A DNA stretch of 64,000 bases from positions 24,289,004-24,353,003 of the forward strand of contig CM053336.1 of the NCBI GenBank assembly GCA_028583605.1, written 5' to 3'. Source of the stretch: Dastarcus helophoroides. Lineage: Eukaryota > Arthropoda > Insecta > Coleoptera > Bothrideridae. Below, piece by piece: positions 35,629 through 47,150 of the stretch (positions are counted from its first letter, which is position 1; every line of letters begins with the position of its first letter). The notes beneath the pieces were generated by a model, which was given only the letters and a program-made list of their open reading frames with translations, did not search any database and was not told the DNA's origin. A program made the translations under genes and the position numbers.

Positions 35629-35706
35629 TCGACAGCAGGGTTCGAACCTGCGACCTATCAGATCTATGAAGCAAAATCTGTCGCCTCAACCAGATAAGAG
35701 CCAAGG
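35629..35706 (-). tRNA. tRNA-like sequence, pseudogene or SINE head
   Basis: On the minus strand it has an A-box-like TGGCTCTTATCTGGTTGAGG (35704-35685) and a perfect T arm, GCAGG-TTCGAAC-CCTGC (35651-35635), which contains the B box GGTTCGAACCC. The spacing between boxes suits RNA polymerase III. The D stem is partial. The anticodon arm is wrong for a functional tRNA (CAGAT and ATCTG enclose a 12-base loop), and I found no paired acceptor stem. Best read as a tRNA-derived SINE head or a decayed tRNA. Confidence 0.45.
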
Positions 35707-35959
35707 TGTATTGGCCGATGGAAAGTATATGAAATTTAAATCGGTTTAAAACGTGTATAATAATCTCAATGAAAACTACTTCGCAATTGATGGTTAAAAA
35801 TTGTGACAGTAATTACAATACCTATTAATATTACAGTAAATACTTCTCTAAATCATTATAACCATAATATTTTCATAGGGTTAGTTGGAAAAGGGTAGCT
35901 CTTTCTACCGTCTCACTTAAGTAGTCAATCGAACATTTATTTTTAACTGTATATTCACT

Positions 35960-36970
35960 GTGTATATTCACTTTTTCCTTTCAAAATTTGTCCTATTTGT
36001 GAAAGTTCGAAATTTTTTCGAAATATCGCCTTTTGTTAAATTCGTCCTTTTTCACAATATTTGTTTTTTAAAATTTTAAATTTACTTTTAAAAATTGACT
36101 TCTTTGATTAAAATCTGACACCCTCAAGATTTTAAATAATTATCTAAATATTCTTCGGTTTTTTAATCAAAATACTACCATTTCTAAAAATTCGACTTTT
36201 TTGAAAATTTTCGACCTTTTAAAATCAGAAGTTTTGCAAAAATTTGTGATTAGTTTAGCAAAATTTGCATTTTTTTAATATTTGATGAATCTTTTCATAA
36301 AAAGTAAACATTTAAAAAAATGTTTAATGAAAATTTTAAATCTTTCTGAAAAACGAAACATTTTTTAGAATTTAATTTTGGAATGTTCAACCGTTTTTTT
36401 TTTACTTCAATTTTCTGAAAATTCTAACTTTCTTCTGAACATTTTCACATTTATCTTAATATTGGAGAAAATGGGCAGCTTGTTTCACAATGACGTAAGC
36501 AGTCAACATAAAATAAATATGCAGCCGTTCGGTTCTTTTCAAAATTTGACCATTTTTCAAAATTTCAATATTTTTGTCGTAATTTAGCTTTTCTTATAAT
36601 TCGTTTTTGTTTTTGGAAATTTTGCCTTTTTTAGTTAGCAGCTTTTTAAAAGCGACTATTCTCAAAACTTGATTAATTTTCCAAATTTGTCTTTCTGTAT
36701 AAAAATTTCATTTTGATTTTTATCCAAAATTTCGATATTCAACATAGTATGTGTTCTCATAATTCCATTTTTTGATTTTTTCTTTCAAAAATCGCCTATT
36801 TTCAAAATTTAGTTGTTTTTCTAACTACTGGTCTTTTTCTGAAAGATGTCTTTCCGGAAACTAGGTCTCAAGGTTCTCCCTATTTTCCTATTTTCAATTT
36901 TTATCTCAAAATGTCAGTTTTATGTTTTTGGAACTTTGGAACAACTCTTTCCTAAAAATTGACTTTTTCT
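35960..36970 (+). repeat. TTTCGAC-type T-rich tract
   Basis: Same unit type as elsewhere. The phenylalanine-rich frame at 36378-36587 is a by-product. Confidence 0.65.
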
Positions 36971-37079
36971 TTTATACGATAATATACACAGTTTTGTTTG
37001 ACAAGAAAAAAACCGGCCCACAAAAATGTAAAATTTCAGTAGATATTTTATTTTTGATAAAATATGGATAAATATGTTC

Positions 37080-37330
37080 TATTATACCGGGTGCTTTTTT
37101 TAGTTGGGAGGTTACCTTTATATGGAGTACTACTTATTATAAAGGCAAACTGATTTTGTCGATGGGGCTAATCGGGGGTAAACTATCTTCTAAAAATATT
37201 TTCAGCTTCCCCCCACTACCGGTTGTACCGGAAGTAGACACCAACTTTCTTATTTTAAATAGCAACCTCCAAATTTTATATTTTATTTGGATTTTACGTA
37301 AAAAAATAAGTTAATGTATACATGTTTATT
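37080..37330 (-). repeat. Diverged relative of the MITE at 57754
   Basis: Shares CCGGTTGTACCGGAAGTAGA and ACTTTCTTATTTTAAATAG with 57885-57930. The terminal inverted repeats seen in the 57754 copy are not recognisable here. Confidence 0.5.
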
Positions 37331-39422
37331 GCTATCTTTGATAGTTTTAAAGATATTTTAATTATTCGAAAAAAAAATGACAGAAAAGAGGGTTATTTTG
37401 ACTCTTTGTATCTTTTTTATTATTTGCAGTAAAAACATGAAATTTAAATTGAAGACACGAAATATTATAAAGATTATAATAACATAATCAGATTTTACAT
37501 TTATTATAAAAGGTGATGAAAATTTTATAATCTTTGCTGTTTCTGTTTTATTAAAAAAAACTCTGGGTAACATGGGTAATTTTGTTATTAGTGAAGATGG
37601 AAAGTCGGTTAAATAAGCAAAGTAGTGCGAAATTTAGGCCAATTAACAGGGCCTTAGGAAAAATTTGAAAACCGTCTTATTTAGGTGTGACAGTGAAAAA
37701 CGTCCTTTTTTAAAATCTGCTGTTACTTCTTTATTTTGACAAAAACTAAAATTATTTACATTTTACCTCCAAAAAGGTTTCGAGTGGCGTAGCTGTTTGT
37801 TTTTTTTGTTGAATAATCTCTAAACAAATTATGGCAGCCTTGTTTTTTCTTATGGACACCATATTGAATTATTCCATTTTCGGATTTAGCAAAATTTTTT
37901 GAGAAATTTGATATGTAAAATGTCAAATGTCAAAAGAGACTAATAAGCACCGTTATAAAAAAAATGTATTTGTTATTTTTTTCAAATAGTAGGTAAAAAT
38001 AAATGAGGCTTTAAAAATGTATAAGATGCAATAATAACTAATGAACATAAATAAATGTTCTTTGGGATGCATGTATAACTTGATTTTAGTAATAAACCAA
38101 ATAAATTTAACCTTTAACGTGTTTGGCTTTAATGGGTAATAAGTCGCTCAGACAGTTTAAAAATTGATACTCTTTTGAATGTCGATAAACAATTAATTTC
38201 AATTTATTTCGGATTTGTAAAAAATGTTGTCGATATTGAAAATTTTAATAATTGGAAAGATCTAGAGATCTAGAGAATTACAAGCTGTTTTAGGTTTTTT
38301 CTCTATGGACACAAGAACATGGTCGAAAATTATTAAAAGTTTCACAGAATATGTATTTAAAACTTTTTAAACATTTTTTCTGATATTTTGTTGTGTTCAT
38401 TTGTTCAGTTTAGTTACGTTTATTTTCAATTTTATATTAAAATGTTAATAAGTACATTCTTACACTATCTTGTATTACATTACTGCTTTTTTTATTATAA
38501 TAATTATTTTTTCATAGCCCACTAATTTAAAAAAAATACCATAAACACTGTTTTTCTGTGACGACGCCTATGTTACATTTTTGACATATAACTTGTGATA
38601 TATCAAATTACTCAGATAATAATGCTGAATTAGAAAATATAAAAATCGAATATAAAGTTTATAAACAAAACAAATTTGCCACAATTTTCTCAGAGATTAT
38701 TTAAGACAAAAATAATTAGCTATGCCACTAAAAAGTTTTTTGAAGGTAAAACAAAAATAATTTTGTTTTTTGTCAATCAAACCACTAATAAAGAAGTTAC
38801 ACAAGATTTTAAAAAATAATTTTTTCTTAATAAAATCTAAATAAGGCGGTATTCAATTGTTTTCCTAATGGCATGTTAATGGGCAGAAAATTCCTTACCA
38901 CTATGTTTAAATGTAAAAAAAAATAAAAGGGTGGTCTGGGGCCGCAGGGATGACAGCTACTCTCAGTACAAATATGACAACATATGTCATGTTGTATACA
39001 TTTATTGACTTGTTTTTTATTTTTCCTAGAAATAACTATCTAAAAAATTATTTAGAGTGGATAGTCTTCATTAAAACGCACTGTATAATTTAAGATAAAA
39101 TATATTATTGATCAGTATGCAGTGGTAGTTTTAAAATTGTCAGATTTTAACTATCGGTTTCTCAACAACCGTTTTTTGCGTTAGTTTTATTCTGAAATAG
39201 TCGAAAAAATTGTGCGCAAGAAAAGGACACTCATTTACGAGAAAATATAAATATCGTTTACCTGTTAACGCACAGTTATTCTTTTTCGTCTGTTATTCGT
39301 GTATCTATGAATTTTCCGTTCAATTCGGAATAATTAATTAGAAACTAAATTTTTGGCTACTAGATGTTCTAATAAAAGTTGTCAAGAAAGCTGTAAAGAA
39401 TCCATATACACGATAAAGAAAT
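37331..39422. other. Very AT-rich DNA
   Basis: No gene recognised. A short GC-richer patch at 38930-39000 has a partial palindrome around ACAACATATGTCATGTTGT. Confidence 0.4.
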
Positions 39423-39650
39423 ATGGCATTCGTTACGGGATCCTAGCAATGAAGAAAGAAAATTAAAGTTTTTGTAGCTGCAAATGTGTCGCCTATGCTA
39501 CAATTTAACATCATATTTTCACCTTATCTAAGAAACATGGCATTCGTTATTGCCACCTGGCGATGAAGAAAGAAAATTATTTTTTTTTTACCTACAAATG
39601 TGTCGCCCATGGTATAATTTACCATCATATTTTCACCTGGTCTAAATCAC
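39423..39650 (+). repeat. Two-copy tandem repeat, 114-bp period
   Basis: ATGGCATTCGTTA starts both copies (39423 and 39537). Both continue with GATGAAGAAAGAAAATTA-like, CAAATGTGTCGCC and ATCATATTTTCACCT blocks. The copies differ at many positions, so the duplication is old. Confidence 0.75.
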
Positions 39651-42369
39651 CCTTTATTCTTGAGATATTGCACTGTGCTATTGCAAACTGTATATTAAAA
39701 AAAATATATAATGTAGAAAAGGTTAAATGTTGGAGTTTTCCGCAAATATTTAGAATTTTTTAATTTAAATAACCATCTCGGAAGTAGATTTATTGAAAGC
39801 ATTATTTTGAAATTTTTAATTGAGAAAAATTATACAAAATAAGGTTTAGACAAAACAGTTTAAATTTGTAATTATTTAACAGTCTGTTTAAATTGAAGAT
39901 GAAAAAAACATTAGGCCGTTAGTAATATTACTGCTAATAAAAAAGAAATGCTAAAACTTTTTTTACATACCTAGTCCGAATTCAAACTGACTCAACTTTC
40001 TTCTAACGAATAGGATACAAAGTTCTAGAAAGAATCTTGTCATTGGCAATATTGATATATAATAAAAAATCGAAAACATATAACATATAAACATATAAAA
40101 AATTCGATAACAAATTTTGTTACATCTTGATACGTATTTAGAAAATTAACTCAGTTTAAAGTAAGTAGAATGAGAATAAGTGGTCCAATTATTTCATAAA
40201 AAACCCCCGCCGAGGTGAAACCTAAACATGACAGAAAGCGCAATTAATAAACGTACACATACATTGAGATAAATCCCTAGGGCATGAATAATACATCAAA
40301 AGTATAATGCCATGACCCCCCCATGTATTTCAGCCACAGATAATGGGTAAGGCGCATACCTATGTACCAGATATACGCCTAAAATTAATCTATGTTCGCG
40401 AGATGACACAAAGCGATTTTGTGTGCAAGTTTAATCAGGTTCCACTTCTCATTTTTAAAATGGTACCGGTAAAAGGTAGCCACACTCGAAATTTATGTCA
40501 GCAGTAAAACTCCCGCCGGGTAACGAATGCGTTTCTCACAAAAACTTCACCGCGATTCGCCCAAATTGTCATATAATAAGTTGGCGCCAGAGCGATTTCC
40601 ACACAAAGCTTTATTAGGGGCCGCTTTTGCAAATTGGACTTTAAAAATGTTTGGGGAATTCTATTTGTTAAGGGTACGAGGTATTACTTGGAACTAAAAT
40701 GATGAAAGGGACTGAACTTAACCGTGTTTAGCGTCGCTTTATACGGATTATGGTAGGTTGTTTTATTGGGGTTTCTTGCTCAATAAATCAAATTGAATTT
40801 GGCCAAACTTCTCTCTTTCAACTTTAACGAATGCTTAAAGGCAGTTTGAAAAAGTTGCTAAATTACCAGTAAGAAAACGATTGGTCGTTTGATCAGTTCT
40901 AGTTCAATAGCGTAAAATAATTCAATACTATTTCCATTATAAAAAAAACGAACAGATAAGGTTTAGAACTATAACCTATAAAAACTTGAATAGGTGAGTA
41001 ACATGAAACTACTTATACCAAATAAAATAAAAATTTAAGAAAATAAATTTACTAGATAGGTAACGTTCAGTGGCTGATTAAGCTTGGTTGGAACTCCCCA
41101 AATAATTATTTTTTATGCTATGTTTTTCTATAAAATGTAGTTAAGTTCTGCGAAAACCACTTCTTGCAGAAAAAGAAGATGCCAGCCACTTTCTGGGGGC
41201 ACCTGTGTGTTCCACATGTTACACACCCTTAAATTAGCTCCTCAAAATTGTCTTGTAACAGATGGTGCAGTTGAAATACATATTCATTAGTAATCATAAT
41301 CATAACTTATATGGACTCCTTTAAACGACTTCAGATTGTGGAAGGATTTCTAAGAACTTTGCTAGGAGATATATTTCCATCGTCCGAATAAAAAGATACC
41401 TACACTATGTGCGTCCTAAGCTTCTCTAGAAGTGGAATATTTAGTAACATATTAATATATGACCTATATAAATAAACGCGAGTCACCCCTAACTTAATCA
41501 ATCATAAATTTGATATAAAACAAGTAAGATTTATCTGTGAAATAGTGCTTCAAAACCAACATTGTATTGAATTGGTAACTCCTAGAATTATAACAAAAAT
41601 TTCTATTCGAATAGTAATAATATCTTGTCACGTATCCATTTTCCGTTTTTTCTATTTTAGCCTACTACTTATTAGTCATGACATTCTGCAGCAATTATTT
41701 TCTCTAGACAAGCTTAAATATATAGAATAATTTGTGTTAGTTATTTCTTGACAGCATGTAACGCGGTTACTTATTCATCAGTTCGGTAATTTGGAACGCT
41801 TTATGCTATGTAGGTGTTGAATTTGGGAGAAAACACTTTCTTACTAAAAGCCTTCTTACCATAAATTCGACATCTCTGCCATCCAAACATAACTGCTTTG
41901 GCAATGAAATAATGGAATTGTAATTAAAAAAAAATTATAAAATATGGTCTCATTAGTACACTAGACAATCTTATTAGGGAGCATAAAAAATCTAAAATGA
42001 TGCTTTTTAAAAGGCAAATGAAACCTCAAGTACCTAGTTTTTACATCTTCAGTTTAAAGTTTTTTGGGCTTAGCAGCGTGAGAAAAATTATAAGAAAACC
42101 GTTGAACAAAAATGTTTTCCAATATTTGCTTTCACCTTTAAACAGGTCTACGAACTTTACTAATTCTGCTTCAATTTCTCATCTCATTATGAAGTATTTC
42201 AAAATACTTTATTTCACTTTAATTTGGATGATCTCCGAGTACTGTACGATGATATATAGCTGAGTTATCGTTATTCAAAGCATCAATGTCATTTTTTGGC
42301 TTTGCTAACGAATAACTTGGAAAATAATATTTATACAGAAAACGTAAGTAGAGTTTTGTAAACTAAAAA
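39651..42369. other. Largely unique DNA
   Basis: 40200-40690 is noticeably less AT-rich and free of tracts, with no open frame; it could be conserved non-coding sequence. 41398-41440 carries a relative of the CTTCTCGAGAAG palindrome at 19690. Otherwise nothing. Confidence 0.35.
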
Positions 42370-42379
42370 ATATTCTACA

Positions 42380-43020
42380 GAGATTAAGAGATAGAGGAGT
42401 TAAGGGAACATCAGATACAGATATGCGCTTTGCAAGAAGTTAAAAGAAAGGGAAAGGGAAAATACTGATTGGTGATTAGGACTTGATATACAGTGGCGTG
42501 GAAAAGAACCTCAGATCCAAAGAAGGACTGGCTTTAATGATACATAAGAAATATATCAACAAATTGGAGGATGTCAATATAAGTCACAGAGAACACTTAC
42601 AGCCAAAATGACACTAAATAAAATCATAGTCAACGTGGTAGGAATATAGGGTCCAGAGGATTGCAAGCTGAAGAAAAAAGAGAATATTTTTATGAAAAAC
42701 TGTGGGAAGTGGTCAACGCAACACAAGAGGGGAAATAATTGGGATGGGAAACGCGAGTTGGAAATTCAGCAATAACAGTTGTAGGACAAATATTTAATGA
42801 GAACCTTAGCATTGAAAACAGAAATCTCATGGTGATTTCTGTTCCATGAATAAATTAAGAAGAAACATAACTTTTTTTGATCGTAAGTATACCAATACAA
42901 ATATATTTTTCATAATTCAAGTCAATGAATCAAATCGTGGATGTAAGAGGTATGAGGTGGTCAAATATAGGCAGTGGCCATAATCTTACGTTTGCTGAAT
43001 TTCGTATAAAAATTGGTAAG
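42380..43020 (+). pseudogene. RTE-2 endonuclease remains
   Basis: ICALQEVKRKGKGKILIGD near 42430 holds the catalytic Glu region. LIYSGVEKN follows near 42485, then EGLALMIHKKY near 42525, a strand ending IIVNVVGI before a stop, and REYFYEKLWEVVN near 42690. In another frame, QIVDVRGMRWSNIGSGHNL near 42930 corresponds to the C-terminal NIGSDH motif, with the catalytic Asp changed to Gly. The protein is broken by stops and frameshifts throughout. Confidence 0.8.
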
Positions 43021-43269
43021 ACAGCAAATGAAAATAAAACACGTTAGAAAAGAAAATAGAAATAAGTAGAGAAAGCATAAGAGAAAATTCGGTTAAACAA
43101 TTATTACACCAAAAGAGTCCAAAAGCAAAAATAACCTCAAACAATGTCAAAGTGAGGAGTTATAAGAGAGTCGAAATATTCAGGAAACAAAAAAGGAGTA
43201 TTGGGAAAGATTTACTAATAGAGAAAATAAATAAAAAAACTAATCAAATATCCACACATTAACAAAGGA

Positions 43270-44650
43270 ACGTGGGTCAAACATTTTAAGGAACTATACA
43301 AGCGATACGAAAAAAATCTAATTCCTGAGACCCCAGAAATAACAACAAATCAGACAACAACAATTACGGAAAGAGAAGTGGAAGAAGCTACGGGGAAACT
43401 TAGGAACAGAAAGTCCCAGGTCAGAACCTGAAATATGGAGGAAAATCAATAAGGAAACAATTGAAAACCCCAATACAAAAAATAATAAAATATGATTTCC
43501 AGACGAATGGAGAACCACTTTTCAAGGAAGAAGATAGAAAAAGACCAAAGAATTACACAGGAATAAATACTTTGAACACTACATTAAAATTAATAACAAG
43601 AATAATTGTCAAAAACTAAATGAAAGAACGAGGCTAGAAGGGACTTAGATTCGACGAATCGTATAAAGAGGCTGTTTTATTAAAAAACCACTGAAAGATG
43701 TCATTGAAGCACAATATATGAATGTACCAGCATGTGTGCCTGATAGGCTAGGAAAAAGCATTTGATAGAGTGCCAATAAAATACATCCAACACTTACTTC
43801 ATGATCGAGGAATACCGATAGTTTAATCGGAACTATATTGAAAATATGGACAAGAAAAAAGAACTCACAGCAAGACTAGAAAAGGAAACTAATATGGGAT
43901 GGGCATAAGACAAGGCGACTCATTAACTCAATACCTCTTTAATATCACAATGGATGAAGAATGAAATAATTAAGTAGGTTAAAAAAAAAGAAATTACAAA
44001 ATGGGAAATAAAAGAGATGAAGATCGTATGCTGCTCAGATGATGTAATTATAGTTGCTGAAAATAAGAATGATCTACAGAAATTGTTGCACTCGTTCTAT
44101 CTCTCTGCTCTAAAACATAATATATAAATCTCTACTAAAAACCGAAGACAGTAATAATTGTAAAGCAGCCTCTCAGGTATAAACTGGTGATTGAAAATAG
44201 CATGATCGAACAAATAATGAAAACTAAGTACCGGGGAATCGAACTACCAAGCTGCGGCAGAGTTGAAGAAGAGGCACAAAAGCAAGTAAGCAAGGCAGAT
44301 AGAGCAAGTGTAACCCTACACGATATCATATGGAAAAACAATTTCCTATCAGTGAACACCAAATCCAGAATATATAAAACAGTAGTCAGCCCTATTATGA
44401 CGTTCACGTCGGAAACCAGATTAGATACCAAAGTGATGCAGAGAAAGTTAGAGACGGCCGAAATAAATGTCCGGAGAAAAATTATCAACAAAACATTGAG
44501 AGATAGATTAAGAAATAAAAACATAAGCGAGACATGAAAAGTGGATAATATCAAGAAGTGGATCAAAAATTGAAGACTAATGGGGAACGAACATATTAAC
44601 AGAATGAATGAAAATAGAGTCGTCAGAATAGCTAGAAATAGATCACCGAA
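43270..44650 (+). pseudogene. RTE-2 reverse transcriptase and C-terminus
   Basis: Pieces in order: TTITEREVEEATGKLRNRKS near 43360 (RT start), AFDRVPIKYIHTLLHDRGI near 43760 (motif A with Asp), MGIRQGDSLTQYLFNI near 43900 (the GxRQGDxLSP motif). Then CSDDVIIVAENKNDLQ near 44035, corresponding to YADD with Tyr-Ala changed to Cys-Ser but both Asp kept. The C-terminal part is open at 44187-44537 (RGIELPSCGRVEEEA, KQVSKADRASV). After a TGA come VDNIKKWIKN and HINRMNENRVVRIARNRSPN near 44600. Stops and frame changes lie between pieces. Confidence 0.85.
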
Positions 44651-44780
44651 TGGCAAAAGAACTTTGCCGATGACAATCAGATAATCATGCCTGAATTAAA
44701 GACGAAAGAAGAAAAGAGGAAGGAGACGAAGAAAAAGAAAAAGAAGGACAAGAAGAAGATTAAAAGAAGGAAAGCATTTT

Positions 44781-46989
44781 CTTCAGGTTATATTTGTAGA
44801 AATTAATTACCAAAACCAAAAATGTCTTTTTTGTTTTGAATCACACAGCGCTCAAAGGGCAATAAAATTAAACAAGATGAAATTAATAGAAGAGCTTTTT
44901 AACGAGATCAAGGCTTGGATTTACTTTTTTAATTTTTTCTATTATCACCTGCGATCACGGAATATTAAATTCTTTTTAAAAAGAATATACTTGTATCTAT
45001 TACCTTCGCAGACAAGTAAGCCGAATATTTTTGAAAGAACATAACAATGGGACTTAACGATAAAGTCCCAATGTTAAATGTGTGAAAATTAATATACAAA
45101 ATTATGTAGAACAACCACCTGAGCGAAACAAGCAATAGAGCAGCCAATTTATTGTTAGCCTAGCTGTCAAAGGAAAATTTTAAGAACCATGTTAGCAAAA
45201 TTTACCCTTCGTTATTTTTCAAAAAAGTTTCCTTGCGTTAAATACATTCCTTTGCCTAAATAGCAGAAAGAAAAAAAAAGTATTATTCGATTGTGCGCAA
45301 GTGGTTTCAATTGATGCTTAAGGTTGAAAAAGGAAAGTGTAGACTTAATGGAGTTGAGTAGAATCGAACTTACATTCTAGATGTAGGGATAGAACCAGCC
45401 TATATTAGCTACTTTTACATAAACGCATCAATTTGTTACTATATGAAAACTTGTCAGTCGTATCCTGCAAGTAGTTTTCAGATTGAATTGGTCAAGTTGT
45501 GTTGACAAATTAACAAATGACAATTGTTGTCAGAAAGAAACCACCATTTTGATTCAGCTACAAACGAGTTTTTGTGTGGGGAGTTAAGCCAAATTTTTTC
45601 GTTTTACAATGACTATTTCCAGGTATATGGAAATCCGTAAAATGAAAATCAAAGTTTGTATTGTATTTCTCGTGAAGATCTTTACCCTAGGATGTGGGAT
45701 GACCCGTAGGATTGGGTACCTCGCGTAAGATTTGACTCCCAATATGCTAGGGCTGCATTCCACTTTAGGTAGGCTCACGTGCTTATTCATCCCCCATCTG
45801 TGGTCATTTTTCATGATTTTTGAACTCGTAAACATTATCAGCTTTTCTGACTAATAAACGCTGATCATAACGATTAATAGAACATCATAATACGACCCCG
45901 CCTTTTTCAATGCTTCCCAGCCTGCCTTGAGAAAGCCCATGCGTGTATTAAATTGTTTCGTTTTGATTTTGCCAGGCTTCTCAGATTAAAGTTGTTAGTG
46001 ACAAGTAGCTGGTTACCAGGAAAGACTGTCGTCAAAGTCTTGAATATATTTCCACATCAAGAGGAAGTTCGATCCTTATCCAAGACCAGCTTTAGGCGAT
46101 GAGTATATTTACAATTTTTTTTATTCTCGCTTGCCGAATTGTACATTATTTCTCGTGCCTACAACTTAACGTCAAGTTGGATTTTTTCCTTATTTTCAAT
46201 CTTGAAGTTTTTATTGGAATTTTTCCATTAAAAAATAAAATGTCAAAATAAAAGTCGAAAATCTACGTTTTAATTGTAAAACAAATTATCAGGGTGTACA
46301 CTTTTGGTTTTACTGACAATTTACATCTGTCTTCTAATACCTACGTATTTTTAACATTTCTGGAAGGTAAACAAAACGAAGATGCGTCTATTGACCCCAC
46401 ATTTGGTACGAGCGAATTTGCATATATCTGTCCTCTGTGACACGATCTCGTTATTTATTTTGGACCTATTTCGCTGCCACCGTGACAATATCCGCCGATT
46501 ATAAGACGTAATGGTTTTGTTATTTCGTGATTTACAAGGTTGCCGAGGCATGTACAACCTGAGAAGCAAGCGGCGCTTAAGGAAGAAAACAAGAACGTCT
46601 GCCCTACGCCTACACGTTCATAGATAGACTCGCTTTTTGTCGTTCAGGCTTAGAATATCCTACAACATTTAGACGCCAGTGAGTCATGAGATGTAAGCTG
46701 CAACAGCCCGCAGACGTTATGTAGTTACATCTGATTTATATTTGTATTGAATTCCTACTTAATAACACAGGTTACAGTTGTTATTAGAATATTTAATCGA
46801 ATGATTAATTACGAAACATGAGCAGGTTAATAGCGACGAGTTAACTTGGAGAATGAACACAAAAATGATAACATATGGAAGATTACAATTAAGTTGTGGT
46901 AGTTTGTTTCAATTAGCATACATACATATCTCGTATGACAGTCAAAACTCAGTTAGGAATCACTCAATGTGATTTAGTAATTTAAGATA
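44781..46989. other. Unassigned, partly GC-richer DNA
   Basis: 45560-45850 and 46340-46730 are GC-richer than their surroundings and open for 72-83 codons on the minus strand, with no recognisable domain; they may be unknown repeats or conserved non-coding DNA. 45357-45411 on the minus strand has weak A-box-like TAGCTAATATAGGCTGG and B-box-like AGTTCGATTC words. Confidence 0.3.
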
Positions 46990-47150
46990 TCTCGAATATT
47001 TATATAGCTGATTAATGCATATGTTTGAAACCTTTACAGCTACACTAACCTTATTGAAGTCAAAAATAGGAAGAATAATGTTGTTGGTTTTCAATATTTT
47101 CAACTGTAGTAAGTTTAAAAGCTTAATTACAGAACATTTAATTATCAACC
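46990..47150 (-). repeat. Dispersed repeat family A copy
   Basis: On the minus strand it reads AATTAAATGTTCTGTAATTA, then ACAGTTGAAAATAT, as in the copy at 29550-29630. Confidence 0.55.

Larger units (their letters stand above)
42370..44780 (+). mobile_element. Second RTE-clade element, 5'-truncated and decayed
   Basis: A different RTE lineage from 5903-8930. Endonuclease, reverse transcriptase and C-terminal pieces follow in order on the plus strand, with many stops. The 3' end runs into a purine-rich AAGAAG-type stretch (44690-44775), as is common at RTE 3' ends. The endonuclease start is missing, so the copy is 5'-truncated. Confidence 0.85.

Noticed and set aside
44135..44656. 173-codon minus-strand open frame
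   Set aside because: Antisense shadow of the RTE-2 reverse transcriptase C-terminus, which is clearly recognisable on the plus strand.
45357..45411. Second tRNA-like A/B box pair
   Set aside because: The B box is present but the T stem does not pair and no acceptor stem exists; too weak to call.
46066..46082. B-box-like AAGTTCGATCC
   Set aside because: Only three stem pairs and no convincing A box.
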